64,000 nucleotides of DNA, from contig CP021223.1 in the NCBI GenBank assembly GCA_003999685.1, positions 2,294,001 through 2,358,000 on the forward strand, given 5' to 3'. Below, piece by piece: positions 46,205 to 59,552 of the stretch. Position 1 is the stretch's first letter. Every line of letters begins with the position of its first letter. The DNA comes from Taiwanofungus camphoratus. Its lineage: Eukaryota; Basidiomycota; Agaricomycetes; Polyporales; Taiwanofungaceae. A program made the position numbers and the translations under genes. The notes below the pieces were generated by a model, which was not told the origin of the DNA, searched no databases, and saw only the letters and a list, made by a program, of their open reading frames with translations.

Positions 46205-46814
46205 GTGCTAGTTGCAAGTTCGATCGCGTCGCAATCATGCACATGCGGGCGCTTAAACATGCCCTTCCTTGAAGTTCAGACTCGCATGCCACCCGAGTCG
46301 TCCTCTTCCCCCGTCTAGATTGACCATCACTGAAAAGATTCCGCGTGCATGTTCTGGCCTTGTTTTTCATTTTCCACAGTCACCCCGAGTCATCTCGAGT
46401 CACCATCCCGAATTTGATCCTCGTTGCTCGCCCATGTTGATATAGCTCCGAGCCAAGATAGTTAGTCTCGAAATCGGAAGCTGTCTCTCTCGATGAGGCC
46501 TTGAGGTATCTTCGTGCCTGTAAAACTGTACGATAGAACTTGTATCTCTTTTCTGATGGAATGGTCGCCTTACTTTTTACTAACGTTATTCATCGCTTGT
46601 GAGAGATTTTCACTGTTTCTGACGATGCACGAAGTGACTGCACCTGCCTTTACAAGGTGCGTTGATTCAGAAGGCACGCGACTTGTCTTCTCGCAAACTT
46701 ACTCAGTAAGTGTCGATTTGAAATGTGATAGAATGCTCTTGGATGTTTGGCATCCTCAGAATCACTCCTCTGGGCCCACCATTGAGAAAATATGCCAATA
46801 CTCTCACAAAGTAT
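46205..46814. other. Intergenic, nothing recognised
   Basis: Presumed promoter and first exon of the hypothetical gene on the left, then unknown sequence up to the Qri7-like pseudogene. No repeat or RNA gene is seen. Confidence 0.4.
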
Positions 46815-48360
46815 TGTCCATTCACCATCCTCACTATCAAGTCTTCCGCAGATGATACTTATGCTGCAGTTGTCACCTCCGAACGCCAGATCCTATCCAA
46901 TGTTGTTGTGAGGCAGGATTCTTAGTGAGCAGTGTCTGCAACAATAAGCTTTGTTCCCAGTGGAATGAATTCTTGTGTTTGACTTCTAGTCATGAGTCCT
47001 ACGGAGGCATTTATTCGTATGTTGCCATTGAGGCTCATCAGCAGAATATGGTGAGTCTTGTTCATTTCTTTTATGCTATACCTGTTCATCTCTATTCCTC
47101 AGCCAGCTACTGTCTGGAGAGCTTTGACAGAGGCAAAAGTGTCTGTAGATGATGTAGATGGCATTGCTTTCACCAGAGGGCCTGGTAAGTGTAGATTCTC
47201 GTCCAGATTGTTTCAGACCTGTCTGCTTTGACTACCACTATTGGCAGTGGGATATGCAAGAACATCGAGAAATCATTAAGCGATCTTAGTAGCCAGTACT
47301 CATTGTTCAACCTTTACCAAGGTATTGATGGTTGCCTCAGTGTTGGTTCAAATGCAGCCAAGACCCTGGCAACAGCTCTCAACAAACCTCTTGTTGGTGT
47401 GCATCACATGGTCAGCCAGTCTAATATTATGGACCTGCTCATCTGACTCCTGTTTGTTCTTAAGTGGCAAGCATATGCCCTAACATCATTTTTCACCATG
47501 TCTGGTGACGTGCTCTTCATGTTTCCTTTTTTCACGCTCCTTGTCTTGGATGGACACACTCCCACTGCTTGCAACCAACTCACAGACCTTCCGCATACTG
47601 ACAACAATGTTGAACGAGAGCATTGGCCAGGCCTTCAATAAGGTCTCTTGGATGCTGACACTTCCATGGTCAGTGCACAGGCCCAGCACCACCCTTGAGC
47701 AGTTCTGTGTGACACAACCCTCACCTGGTGCTCATGAGGATGGGCACATGAGTGCGCCACACATCCCACTGCCTATGCATAAGAGGCTGGTGTTCTCATA
47801 CACTGGCCTGCACTCAAGCATAGAGCGCTTCCTGCATGCGCAGAATGGTGTTGTCGATGAACAGACCAAGCATGCGCTCATATACGTGTTCCAAAAGGCC
47901 GCTGTGGCTCAACTTGAAGAGAAACTGGCTCTTGGGCTGCAAAAATGCCAGTGTTAGGGTGTTGAGATCCAGCATGTTGTTGTGAGTGGAGGATTGGTGA
48001 GTAATTCATTCCTGAGGGAAAGGTACTACTGTGCATATGATGCTAAAGACACAGTCCTGGTTTGACAACTCATTGGATGCAGGCTACACATTTGTCTTGA
48101 TAAGACTAGCCCAGACAAAGATGTTTTTCTCATGTTTCCTCCTCTCTTGTTGTGTATCGGTGCGACTACTCTCTCTTGTCCAATTCAACTGTTACTCATC
48201 CATCTCAGAGATAACGCAGCAATGATTGCTTGGGCCTCCATGGACCACTTTTTGAGTAGTTATGCCGATGACTACACCATAGAACTGTGTTCAAGATGAG
48301 ACATAGAAGAATTGACCACGCATATTGAGAGAATTTAAAGCCTATGCAGAGACAATCTGG
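46815..48360 (+). pseudogene. Qri7/Kae1-type tRNA threonylcarbamoyltransferase pseudogene
   Basis: Scattered blocks in order match mitochondrial Qri7 (OSGEPL1), which adds the threonylcarbamoyl group to A37 of ANN-decoding tRNAs. They include SADDTYAAVVTS (family: SCDDT), ESYGGIYSYVAIEAHQQNM, DDVDGIAFTRGPG, GSNAAKTLATALNKPLVGVHHM with the metal-binding HxxxH region, ESIGQAFNKVSWML, SAPHIPLPMHKRLVFSYTGL, VVVSGGLVSNSFL and MIAWASMDHFL. Introns are kept (for example after HQQNM), so it arose by DNA duplication and not from mRNA. Frames shift and stops occur throughout. The working gene must lie elsewhere. Confidence 0.88.
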
Positions 48361-49927
48361 GCCAATGAGAGACTGGAAGATTGCTGCAAGGGGCAGCACA
48401 GAATATGGCACTGCCTCAAAGCCTGGCATTGGGTGTTCCTGATCTGAAAACTTGATCAGATGTCAATTTTTGATTGTGCGCTGTTCTCTGTCAATATATT
48501 AATACAGTTATGAGTGAATCATGCTATTCCATCAGCTCCTTCATGATCTGTGATGACTTGATAATTTTTGGGTGCTCTATTGTCAGTGTCTGTTTACGGT
48601 ATTGACAGATAAACTATATTGTGAAAGTATACCCCCATTTTCTCTCAGTACCTCCCCCAAGAGTGGTAGCAATCTTGTAGCATATTGTATGTCTTCCGAG
48701 TCTGCTCTCATGACATTTGTTCACACTTTACAGAGTTGCAATCATGTCGGACAGTAATAGCTCGCCAAAGTCAAACACGGAATCACTTTCGTGGCTGTAG
48801 AAGCTATCACATGCCACTGCTTGCTCGACAGACATAGTGTGTCATACCTTACTTGCTGCAATATTAGCGGCTAGGGGATGCATCAACGAGCTATCAAACA
48901 GTGGTAGATTGGAGGATTTTAAACAATGCATTGGTGGTGAAGGCAGAAAGGACGGTGAGGGGAAACTGCTTTCTGGAACAATGTTCTGGCTGTACCCAAC
49001 AGGTCTGTATGGCCTGTATCACAAGACCGAGGAGGGCAGTGTCTAGCAGCATGGCTTGCTGTTCATGGTAGAATGCAAAGTGCATGTCTCAGATGTGATG
49101 CAGGCAGTGAAGAGAGCACCAATGATGGACGCAATCACACATGTACATATTGCAGCGGCACATTGAGCAGTGGGTCTGATACATCAGTATAAAATGAGGT
49201 GCACAGACCTGTCTATGGTCCGTCCATGCTTGTGGAAAGTCTGAGGTGACAAACAACTGAAATCATTGTGCATTAAGACATGCTGGACATCAAGCATAGA
49301 CTCTTTTCCATGCATTGCCTGTAGCTTATGATAGGACTCAGAGCAACGATGAAGCCCCCATTTGCAACAGAAAACTGCAAGTGCTTGAAACTTCAGAGGT
49401 AAGATGGAGCGACCACCCACATAATATATGGTTTTCAGAATAGGTTGAAGTGGATGCTCAATGTAGTTCGCAGTTTCTTGATTGATGTTTTTATATGATA
49501 TATCCGATCACTATGACAATCTTGGGCATTGAGCCCACAGGTCTGGATAAAAAGTATGGTCATGGCATCGGGGGAAGAGCGCAAAGTCAGTCAGGTGGCA
49601 GTGGATGCTGACAATGTACCAGAGCATAGAGGGCCTAGTTTACATGAGGTGGAGATGAGGTTTGGATGTGGGCAGCACGCTCACTAGCAGGTGTAGCGTA
49701 AACCGAGTGTGTATTGAGTATGGAAAATTGACTCACCTGCCATGGTCTCTGATGCCGAGCACATCTCCACTGATCCTGTACAGCATACACACAAAGTTTT
49801 TCAGGGCACCAGTGAGCATGATTGGGGGTATGAGAGAAGGCAGGAGAGCCTGTGTGAGGCTGAGTGGTGAATGTGAAGCAGGGGTCTCAAGCACTAGCAG
49901 TGGGCTGCACGAGCACCGGGATTGGAC
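48361..49927. other. Gene-free stretch, nothing recognised
   Basis: About 1.57 kb with only short open stretches and no domain. The AT-rich part 48480-48740 follows the pseudogene. A motif near 49690-49740 (GAGTATGGAAAATTGACTCACC) weakly resembles 7390-7420, which may mark an old dispersed repeat. Confidence 0.4.
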
Positions 49928-50297
49928 AGGCCCCCGGAAACTTCACTAGAGGTTTATCCGCCGAAGCCCCAGATTTCGGCCTCAAATATGCAATGTTAAG
50001 GGTGTGAAATATGCAATATTGGACAAGGGTAGTCACAGTGTCACGATTTGTTGCTCTATGTCACATGCATTGTCACGCTAGTTTTGAACGTTCAGTGGCA
50101 CAGCGAAAAATGTTCCCTACTAATAGCAACCGGGTATGGGTCTGGTTGGCAAGACTGGCCCTGAAATATGCTATATTCAGTTAAGGATTGGTCCCTTCGG
50201 GCCCCGAAATATGCAATGTCGGACAGGGAAAGTGTGGTTTTCGGCCCCTCAAAAATGCTATAAACGGATAAACCTCTAGTGAAGTTTCCGGGGGCCT
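49928..50297. mobile_element. MITE, hAT-like (370 bp), perfect ends
   Basis: Inverted ends of 33 bases are identical (49928-49960 and 50265-50297), beginning AGGCCCCCGGAAACTTCAC. They are flanked by the perfect 8-base repeat GATTGGAC (49920-49927 and 50298-50305). An 8-base duplication and a (C)AGG start fit the hAT superfamily. The interior has about five copies of AAATATGCAAT-like words. No coding capacity. Perfect ends and duplication point to a very recent insertion. Confidence 0.93.
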
Positions 50298-50528
50298 GAT
50301 TGGACTTGTAGGCACAACTTCTGCCACTAATAAACCGTACACAGTAATGGACACAGAGCAAGACAGCAAGTGCAGTACAAGCAGGTCCTGACCGGTTTCG
50401 CACGAGATATTGCAATGGTTATTCTGCTGGTTCTCAAACACAATTCTACCGGTGTTTAGGGGGCTGTTTCAGAGCCTTACTTTATCCATTCAGTCATCAT
50501 GATAGAAACATAAGTCAGGATTCGAGTT
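50298..50528. other. 3' flank of RDH54
   Basis: Short space between the MITE and the stop codon of the RDH54 gene; it should hold the 3' UTR. Nothing else is seen. Confidence 0.4.
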
Positions 50529-53500
50529 TTATTCCTCATCGTCGCCCGACTTCTCTATATCTTCCAAAATCGACTTCGAGCTACGCTCAAAGAGGAAACA
50601 TACAGTACCTCCTGGTACCCGATCGACCGTCAGCGGAGGGGCATCCGCAGTCAGAACATTCTCGAGATCCACTGCTTCCAAGAAAGTGTCAAGTCGTGAC
50701 TGTTTTGGGGATGCAGGCTTTTGCTGGACTTCATGCGTATAGAGCAAGTCAGCCAAGATCTCGTCCTGCACACGATCGCGTGCATCACGTTTGAGACAAT
50801 TGACATGCGTCCATTGACCCAACGCCGCCAATTGAGCCTTCCTCTGCTTGATGTACTGGCGCCATATCATTCTGTATCAATTTGTCATCAAATAAGATCT
50901 GCAGAGCTGCTTACAGATCGGTCCAACTTCTCGATTTGTTCTGGCTTCACTTGCGAAGCAACGACAAAACTCGTCTGGCCTCCGCCAGTGTCGTTGTCAT
51001 CATCTAACTCCTCACCTAGGTCGTTCAAACTGCTGAGAACCGTTGATTCTTTGAAATCGCAGCAAGAACACTCAAGAAGATCATGAGTGTTGCAAGCTGT
51101 ATGAGGATGTATAGTGAAGATATCCCGCAACTGTAATAAAGATTAGTTTCACGATTTCATAACGAACCTAGCAAGCATTTACGTCTTTGCGAGTGAACGA
51201 GTCAGAGTTGGACTCTGACGGTCCCTAAACGACATATAAGTTCGAGGCATGTCGCAGGAGAAAAATACTTTACGTTGCCCATCAAAGCTACATGCAAAGA
51301 GGTCAGCTGAAATTAATTCTCGTCCTGTACGAAACTGCTTACAGTCACTGAGCCCTAACTTAGTGACCTGACGTTGATATATTTTCTCTACAAGGCCATA
51401 AGGTAGCTATTCTTTGCACAAGGAACAGCCGATCACTGACCGTCGATTGTACCGGCAGTCAAGAAGCGATATATGAATACTGGCCGTTTCTGACCGTCGC
51501 TGGGAACCTCAGAGATGAGCTATGGCTTATGACTCACACATTTGGTTACATACCGATGGATTCGAGCCATGGACTGAAGATCATGGCTAATGCAAATATC
51601 AGTAGCTACTCAATACCCACACATGGGGGGCGTACCTTGGATTCCAATCGGAGTCTATAAGACATAATCGTGAGGCACCGATGAGGTTCAAACCTACGCC
51701 TCCTGCTTTCGAACTAAGTAAGAAAAGAACTATCATTTCCATTAGACAATATAAACGCGCATCATGACATACAAGACCCACATCGTTTCGACTGGGGAGA
51801 TTTATTGAATTCGTTAACATATTCCTGCCTCTTTGGAGCAGGAGTCTGACTATTGCCGCTGTCAATATACGCATTGTTGATCGTAATTCACGACTGACCC
51901 GTCTAGTCGGTGGTAAGTATATGATTTCTTTTTGCAAAAAGCTTCTATGATGTTCAAGGTGGAAGTATAATGTGACACAATGATGCATTTTTCCTCCGTA
52001 TTCTGCTCGAAATTGAATGAGTGTTGAAACGATGTTACTATAGGAATACTAGATATTATTAACCTTATATAGAGATCGAAGTAAATTGGCTAATGCCGTC
52101 AACTTGCCTGCAGTTATAAATTAGAAGTGGGATTCTAGTAATATCACACAGCGGTAGCCATACCGCTTAGAGAGACATCCTCTACATGTGCTCGTTCAGG
52201 CAACAATTTAAGAGCTTCTTCCACGGCATAATACTTGATTTTGTCTCCGTTTTGACCGGATCTATTTTTTGCCCGGTCTATTGTTGCTTTGAGGAGTATA
52301 GGGCTATTGCTAATCTTCGTGAGAATGTTGATCAGAGCCAGTGATTCGGCTGTAGACTTCCTGACGAGGTTATCCAGTTTTTCTGCCGTCAAAATCTTTT
52401 GAAAAATGGAGAGCTGCAGCCTCGTAGGGGTAACAAAGACAACATATTCATCTGCCAGAAAGACTCACTACCACAAAGGACTCAAGCGAATAGAAATGAC
52501 TGACGTTTGGGGGGCAAATACTGCTTCAAGATGCTTGCGTCTCTTCTCAGCACAAAGCTTCGGGCAACCGCGGCCAACTGAGGCCATCAGCCAATTCAGT
52601 TCGATAGTTTCTAGAATTGGTGGTGCGTACCTGCGCTGATCGAGACTCACCGATCTCGATCTCTTTCGCCGAACATCCAGGCGCACGGCTCTTCAAGATT
52701 GGTGTCTCATAAACTCGGCGGAAGGTGTTGTAATCATCTAGTGCTGGCTGAGGATTCCCATCATGTAGGCCAGTAGCTAGAACACCTACCAAGCAGGCCA
52801 GGATTGCAAAAGTCGGCCTGCATAATCGCTATGAACGTCTTGCACAGGAAAATATAATAAACATGACGAACGTCCTTACCATCGCGTGAAATTCACCCAA
52901 GTCGTTCTGTATCGGAGTTCCCGAAAGGATGATTCGTCTGGGCGTCCTGAGTGCCTCAAACATAGTGGATGTCTTGTTATTAGCAGACTTCAGCCTATGA
53001 CCTGGAATCGCGACACTGAGCAAATGGCGGCGGAATGGCAACACAATTAATATGACCTTCGTCACAGATTATTAGTCCGATAGGTGGGCTAGCTATTCGC
53101 TCAATAAAAAGTCTTAGGAATGTATTGATGCTTACTTGCAGTACGCCAAATCAGTACTGTAGCGATATGCTAAATGAGCGCTCCCGGTCTCGTAGTGACG
53201 AATGTAAAAAATTACATAATAGTCCTGAGACGTTCATAACCGATGATCAGCACTTGATGGATCTTCCTGAAGCTAAAGTATCAGACCAAGGACCATCTAA
53301 GGAATAACGTCTATGACTCACGAGTTGATAAACTGCTTGATCATGTTCTTGTCCTTATCTCCCGCAAAAATGCCTATTCTGTCCTTGCCGAGCCTGTACG
53401 TGACATCAGAATGTACGGCAGACAGGTGACATACGAAATGTCCAACCATTTGTGGAATTCATTTTTCCAATTCTGTGGTCCGAACTCTGGTAAAACTTTC

Positions 53501-55499
53501 CTGGTTTCCATTGACTATAAGACCCACGCTAATCAAAGTGACTGGGCAGACAATTAGTATCTTGCCAACTACCGGCCCAGCCCCGGCGTATGGATTTTGT
53601 TCTGTACCAAGGTTTAGTGACAACGTCAACGATGAGATCTGCTCATTTCAACAAAAATACCCACTAAGCAAAGTCCAACAGAGCGTAATTGTCTGGAACG
53701 AGCCGAGTAAACTAGCGTATATGGATAGATCAGGACATGGAACCGTACTTGCAAAGTTTTTCCCATACCCCTGCAAGTACGAAAGTATTTTTCATCGCTG
53801 TGACCCGAGAACTGTACTGCAGGAGGTACGTACATCTCGTCCGCCAATATGCAACCTTGTCCCTCATGTTTTCTCAGACCCATAACACATTCGTAGAGGA
53901 ATCTGACACCTTGTGAGAATGAGCATAAATCAGCCTGTCAAGGCTCTTGGCAGCTAACTCATGGGATCCAGACCTTCTATCTGGTAGGGCCGAAGGCGTC
54001 TTGCTAGAATGGGATCAATAACTACAGCTACGACGGGCAAATTCCTGCCGCACAGAATCGTGTGCATGATGGATCAGTACGTAGAAGAAAGGATAGGAGT
54101 AGTCACACTTCTTGTTGAACTTCGATGCCTGTTCCTTCGTGGGTGCTTTCATGACAACCGCTCCTTCAGCGCTGGGATCATGCCTAGAGATAGACCCACT
54201 TGATAAGAAGACGCACTCCATTATCGTAAGACACTTACAATGGACCCCTTGACTTCGGTTTGGGTGGTGGTTGCCCATAAAAAGATGTAGGAGGGATGAA
54301 TTTTCTGAGAGATGAGGTTGAGGCATCTTTCGCATCATTTCCATCGTTCTTGTGCCTGGCCTGCAGTAAGAAAGATGACTGTTCTGGTGGCATGAGAGGG
54401 CTACTTGGCTCAGCCTCTAGGTCAGGCTCGACAGATAACCCAGTGATTGTGGGAAATTCGAACTTGGAGATCTGGCTATCAAGTTCAATCTCTCTGCCGC
54501 CGATGCAAGTTGAATATCCACTATAGAGTGGGAGACCGTCCCATTTCTTATTTCCGAGACTTTGATGACTCATGTGATCAGTCCAATTGCTGGACAAAAG
54601 GCACCATGACCTTACATTACGCCACTTTCCGATACGAAAGTGAATGTGTCTCCTTGGAGCATGATAAATGCATCACCATCCCATGTCTTATGCTTCTTCT
54701 GTTGGGGTTTGCGCCTATATGCGTGTCAAGGAGAAGACATATAATCCTTGGTCATTACTCACCAATTTGTTGTCCAATACGACTCTTGCACTTGCATTTG
54801 TGAGGCGGGCTTGCCTCCAGCGGATAATAAATTGACGGGTTCCAATTGTATGCTTGATTTTCCGGACGGCTTGTCTGATGCAATCGTAGGAGACCTGAAG
54901 GAATTCAGAGCTTTTGGCCTAAGCGGTATGAATTGCTTTGACGACGCGCCGGAGCTGATCGGTACCGAAGACGAGGAGAAAGTACCCTTTCCAAAACATG
55001 ATCCAGAGAGGAAGTCTGAACGCTGGATAGCGTGGTCTATTTCAAGCTCTTTACTTCCCACAGTGAAATTGGTTCCTTCAACAATTTTATGGAGACCTTC
55101 AATGTCGTTAGGCTTTCCAGACGCAAATCTCACAAGATACATCAGCCAAAGATAAGAGCAGGATGATAATAGTAGTATACATACGGTTTTCCGTCAGTGT
55201 CATGCAATATGCAGCGATTCCCATTGACTACCAACACGCCATCGCCGTCCCAAGTCTTGTGTTTCTTGTACTGAGGGTTTCTCCTAATCATCCAAGGCGT
55301 CAAGACAGCACTATCGCTCAAGGGTTCATTCTTACCACTGCACCATCCAATACTGTTCTCTGGTCGATTGACCACCAGTCTCCGTCCTCGAAGTGTGGTC
55401 ATCAAGTGCCTGTCTTTTTCGATCTGCAAAATTGGGGTCGTGAACATCCGACTTGCGTTTCGGGCTTAAAATGGCTTGTGGGTTTTCGAACGCGGGCAT
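50529..55499 (-). CDS. RDH54: RDH54/RAD54B-type DNA translocase (Swi2/Snf2)
   Basis: Minus-strand gene with many short introns, starting [17 protein letters not shown] at 55499. The N-terminus has two related modules: YWMVQW joined to [19 protein letters not shown], and later YWTTNW joined to [17 protein letters not shown]. Then [18 protein letters not shown], then the Snf2 motor: CILADEM joined to GMGKTLQ (motif I), PIGLIICDE joined to GHRLKS (motif II), [20 protein letters not shown] (motif III) and [19 protein letters not shown] with DSDWNP (motifs V-VI). The C-terminal ETSDDEE-like tail ends at 50529. Rdh54 remodels Rad51 and Dmc1 filaments in recombination and meiosis. Exon joins checked here keep frame; not every exon was resolved. 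Confidence 0.9.
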
Positions 55500-56135
55500 G
55501 GTTATGTCATGTAGAAGTTTGTCGGTCGGTGCAAGTGGCAAGAGAATGGAGAATAGTGACGGAGTGGTGACAGTAGGTTGTGACGCAACGCGACAACCCA
55601 ACGTGTAACATCACATGATCGCGGCACGGGTTTCGAGTTTTGGAGATCACGTCCTATGTCAAAATTCAAATTGACTTAGATGGATGTGATGTTGAGGACG
55701 CAAAGCTAATAAAAGAAGGGAGGTGAGGTCTTATAGCCTCGTAAGCACTGATTTTTTGGTGGACCGCGAGTGAGCCAGTACTCGATTCCGACTTCCAATT
55801 GACTTTAGACTGCTTCTCATCCCCTTGCAGCATTATTATCAACCCATACGCTCTTTCATGCTCATTCATGAAGTGTATCCATGTAAGATCCAACCGAGCA
55901 ATTAGTTACTTCATCAAAATTTGTAATGTCAGAGTAATGATGAATAAATGAACATAAATGTTTACTAGACATGCAAGGATGAAACGTATCGGGTCGCTTT
56001 AAGGTAGAAGTTACGAAAATCAATGGTCCAGGAATGACACGTTAATCGTGTATTTGCTGCCTGGCACAGGATGACCTCCATAACCCAAAGGCCGTTATGA
56101 AGGATTACTACATTCACAGAGTTTAAGGAAGTGGA
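55500..56135. other. RDH54 upstream region and amidohydrolase 3' flank
   Basis: Likely promoter of RDH54 (near 55500-55700, with ACATCACATGATCGCG) and the 3' UTR of the amidohydrolase. No gene or repeat is seen. Confidence 0.45.
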
Positions 56136-58840
56136 CTAGAGTTGTCCATACACCGGCTTGCCATCAATCACAGTAGAGACGACTTTGGTGTCCAATATGT
56201 TATCTATGGGAACGGTCATGATGTCCTGAGATAGCACAACAAAATCTGCATGCTTTCCAGGTTGGATGGATCCAAGTTTGTCTTCGGTGAACGATGCATA
56301 CGCCGGATCGATTGTCATGCCTGACGGTGCAAAGCTGGTCAGCCTTGCAAAATGTGACGAAACTGCATACAGGCAGGGACGCAAACACACCTCTCAACAC
56401 CTCTTCTCGGGTCATTCGCTGCTCAGGAAACCTAATATTCGGACCTTAAATTACTCATGCACGCAAGGGTGAAACGCACTCACCAGCCTCCTGGCCCATG
56501 AGGCGAGGTTCCATCTAGCGAGACTCGAGTGACGGCAGCGTAGTAGCTCGCGAGCGGGTTGATGTCCTCAACTGGAAAGTCTGAACCAAGAGTGACTCTG
56601 GCACCGTGGTCGATGATGCTCCGAAAGGCATACAGCCCTTTGACACGCTCGGGGCCCTTTTCACACTTAGCAACAATGAAACATGTGTTCGAAAGACAAT
56701 TTCACTTACTAGACGCTCTTCAGCAAACCACATATCGCTTATCCTGCAGTGATGGATGCATTAGCCTGAACCCATGGTGAGGACCATGCTAGAACGTACG
56801 CATGAGTGGGCTGGATACTAGCAATGACTGCTCATGACATCAACAAGACATCAGGGGCAGAGGCGAATAGCCTACCTCCGAGGTCCCCGAAACGGGCCAT
56901 ATCCGCCGTCGTCAATAGTTGTGCATGTTCGAGGCGCGGCCGCAGAGCACTAACGTTAGCTTCTGCCAAAGCTGCCTCAAAGGCGTCTAAAACAACGCCA
57001 TTTGCACGATCACCGATCGCATGAACGTTCTGATGTCATGCATTGGGCACAAGCATGAAAAGAATTGTGACTGACAGAACACGCACCACCTGCCATCCGT
57101 CTCGCATGAATTTAGGGATAACGATATTGAGAACTTCAGAAGGAACACGCATGAATCCACGCGTTGATGGATTATCGTGATACGGTTCATAAAGCTGTCG
57201 CATAGGTCGGTGAAATTTCCTCATTGGAAAAGCGCACTACATACTGCTGCTCCGCCAGACCTCAACGCACCTGTCATAAACCAGTTAAAATTGATAGGAT
57301 CGAGAAATTTTGGATAACTACGTACCATCTGCAAAGATCTTGATGCTTCGAGCAGTGAGTCTGTCGTTACCTGCGCCGATAATCTTTGCGCAGCGGTCTC
57401 CCCAGTACTCCGCATTTTCATCAAAGTATGTCATCCCGTAGATGCGAATCTATGACGTTCAGGATGAGAAAAGAACAAATAGCTGACATGCAATACATAC
57501 TGGTAAGTTGCCTTCGTCCGCTTGCCTGCTCAAGCGTTAGTTTCTTTTCTTTCTCCCAATCAACTTACTAACTTTTTAAAGAATTCCAGAGAGATCGGAT
57601 TGAACCCTGCATCATGGATGGTAGTCAAACCATGAGCATGTGCATCTCGGACTGTCGCATTGAAGCGTTTTTCCAGCGTTTTGTGAGTGGGAGGGGGACG
57701 CTTGACCAGGTCTTGCGCATTGTCAAGGAATACTCCTAAGCCCAAATAGATCAGCAAATGTGCTAAGAGCGCCCAAAGGGGAAGAAAATGCCTGTGGGTT
57801 CGCCCGCGGAGTCGCGCAAGATGACTCCGCCTTCGACCGCCTGTGGTAATGGCTTGATAGCTTCAAGCACCTTGGAGGAGACCCACAGGGCATGTCCATC
57901 TTTGCTTTGAAGAACGATTAGACGACCGGCAACCTCAGGATCTTCTTCCAGTTGTACCTATGGGTTGAATGTTCCCATGAGCTGACTATATGCGGCTTAC
58001 AAATGCAAAAAACACGAACGTAAGTGGGCCATTCCGTGTTCGGCCATTTTGTGTGGTCCCAGCCCCAGCCTTCAACGTATTGAGACCTGTCGTCACGGAT
58101 TTCTGGATCTGAAAGTATAAATTCCTTGACACGCCTTACGGTCTCTGCTTCGAAGTCAAATGAATTTTCATTACATTATATCAGTACTCACCGTCTGCGT
58201 TTTGTGTTCCTTCTAGAGGCATCTGCTTTGTTGCGCCATATTCCAGAATGTGTGCGTGCGAATCTTTTGTTATTCATAAGAGAACACTAGTCACCTTGAA
58301 ACACATTGCTTTTGAAACTACGACCTACCTGTAAGACCAGGAACAATAACATGACCAGGTTTGATGTAATGGACTGGAAGTGGCGAATCCACAACATCTT
58401 TAGCAATATTCAAGTTCTGAGATATGAGAGCCCGACGGTTCCAGCGGTCTGTAACGTCCTCTGCAGGACAGTGAATGTGAGATAAATGTCATGACGGCGC
58501 ATTAGGACCTACCTAACGATCCTGTGTCTACAAAATGAGAGCGATGAACAACTAGACATTGCACTTGCGGGTTAGCATCATCCACTGTGTAAATACTAGC
58601 GCTTTTAGGAGAGCAGAGCGCGTAGGCATCCGGAAGAATGCTAGGTCTTCGGAGGCGAATGTATATGAATATCGCAATCACCAAAGAAGCCAACAATATA
58701 TATATATGGCTGCCCGCCGCGGGGGCACTAGCAGTGATGTGCGACCTCGCGGTGTTTCGGGGAGCGCTTGCGCCTTGCTTCTCTTCTCCCTCATGTGACG
58801 CCTGACGTCTCCGTAGATTCGAGACGTCGGAGCGGGGCAT
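56136..58840 (-). CDS. YtcJ-type metal-dependent amidohydrolase (Amidohydrolase_3) with membrane anchor
   Basis: Minus-strand gene starting MPRSDVSNLRRRQ at 58840, with about ten short introns. The N-terminal part has one hydrophobic segment (IYILLASLVIAIFIYI), so the enzyme is probably membrane-anchored. The family order is visible: YTVDDANP-type entry, DAHAHGLTTIHDAG (metal/His motif), ADGALRSGG-type strand, VHAIGDRAN, RLEHAQLLT, SIQPTHASDMW, TLGSDFPVEDINP (metal Asp), and the C-terminal DKLGSIQPGKHADFVVLS that closes the small beta domain. The family hydrolyses amide or ester bonds in varied substrates; the substrate cannot be told. Not every exon was fixed. Confidence 0.85.
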
Positions 58841-59552
58841 GTTTAAGAATCAAGATGGTGGGAGAGACATGAGTAGCGAGGCCTATAAGTACGCGTACGG
58901 TGACATGAAATTCAAGCCAGGTCCACAATTTCACCTCGGACCTGACGAATTTCTGGAAAATAATTAAACGTACTATGTCTCAACTTAACATCCTCAGGCT
59001 GCCGAAGCAAGCATGGCGCTACACAACGTTTCCATCGGATCAAAATTCTCTTGTCGTCTCGACGCCGACAACGCGTACTGACCTAGCGCCAGACTAAACT
59101 GCTATGGACAGTTAGATCATTCAGATTTATACCCCTATCTCTTTTGGCGCCCGGGAGAAGAGGTGTTCCTTACCTATTTTAGCCAACCTGCTGTACCTCC
59201 CCATATTATGTTGTACATACATTGAATGAAAGCAGTCAGGAAAGGGCAAACAGTCCAGATTTCCAGATGATATGTATTGACTGAGCTGTCAAGATGCACA
59301 CTACGACATGCAGGCTTTGCCCGAGCGTTTCTTCAGGGGTGCTTACATAGCATGCTGTCTGCGTCCATACATTCATGTTTTGTATACCTCACGTATTTGG
59401 AAATGTTAGATACCTATTCAGAACCTTGTCACATGCCTCGGCATGTGCCACGTCGCGTTTCAGCCTGCGGAATGGGCGTCAAGGTCATGAATGAGATATT
59501 CCGCACTGTTTTAGCGTGAATACTAGCTTGCACTGGGACCAGCTCACCCAAG
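58841..59552. promoter_or_regulatory. Divergent promoter region, amidohydrolase and HRD1
   Basis: Starts of the two genes face away from each other across about 700 bases. It should hold both promoters. No specific site is convincing. Confidence 0.4.
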
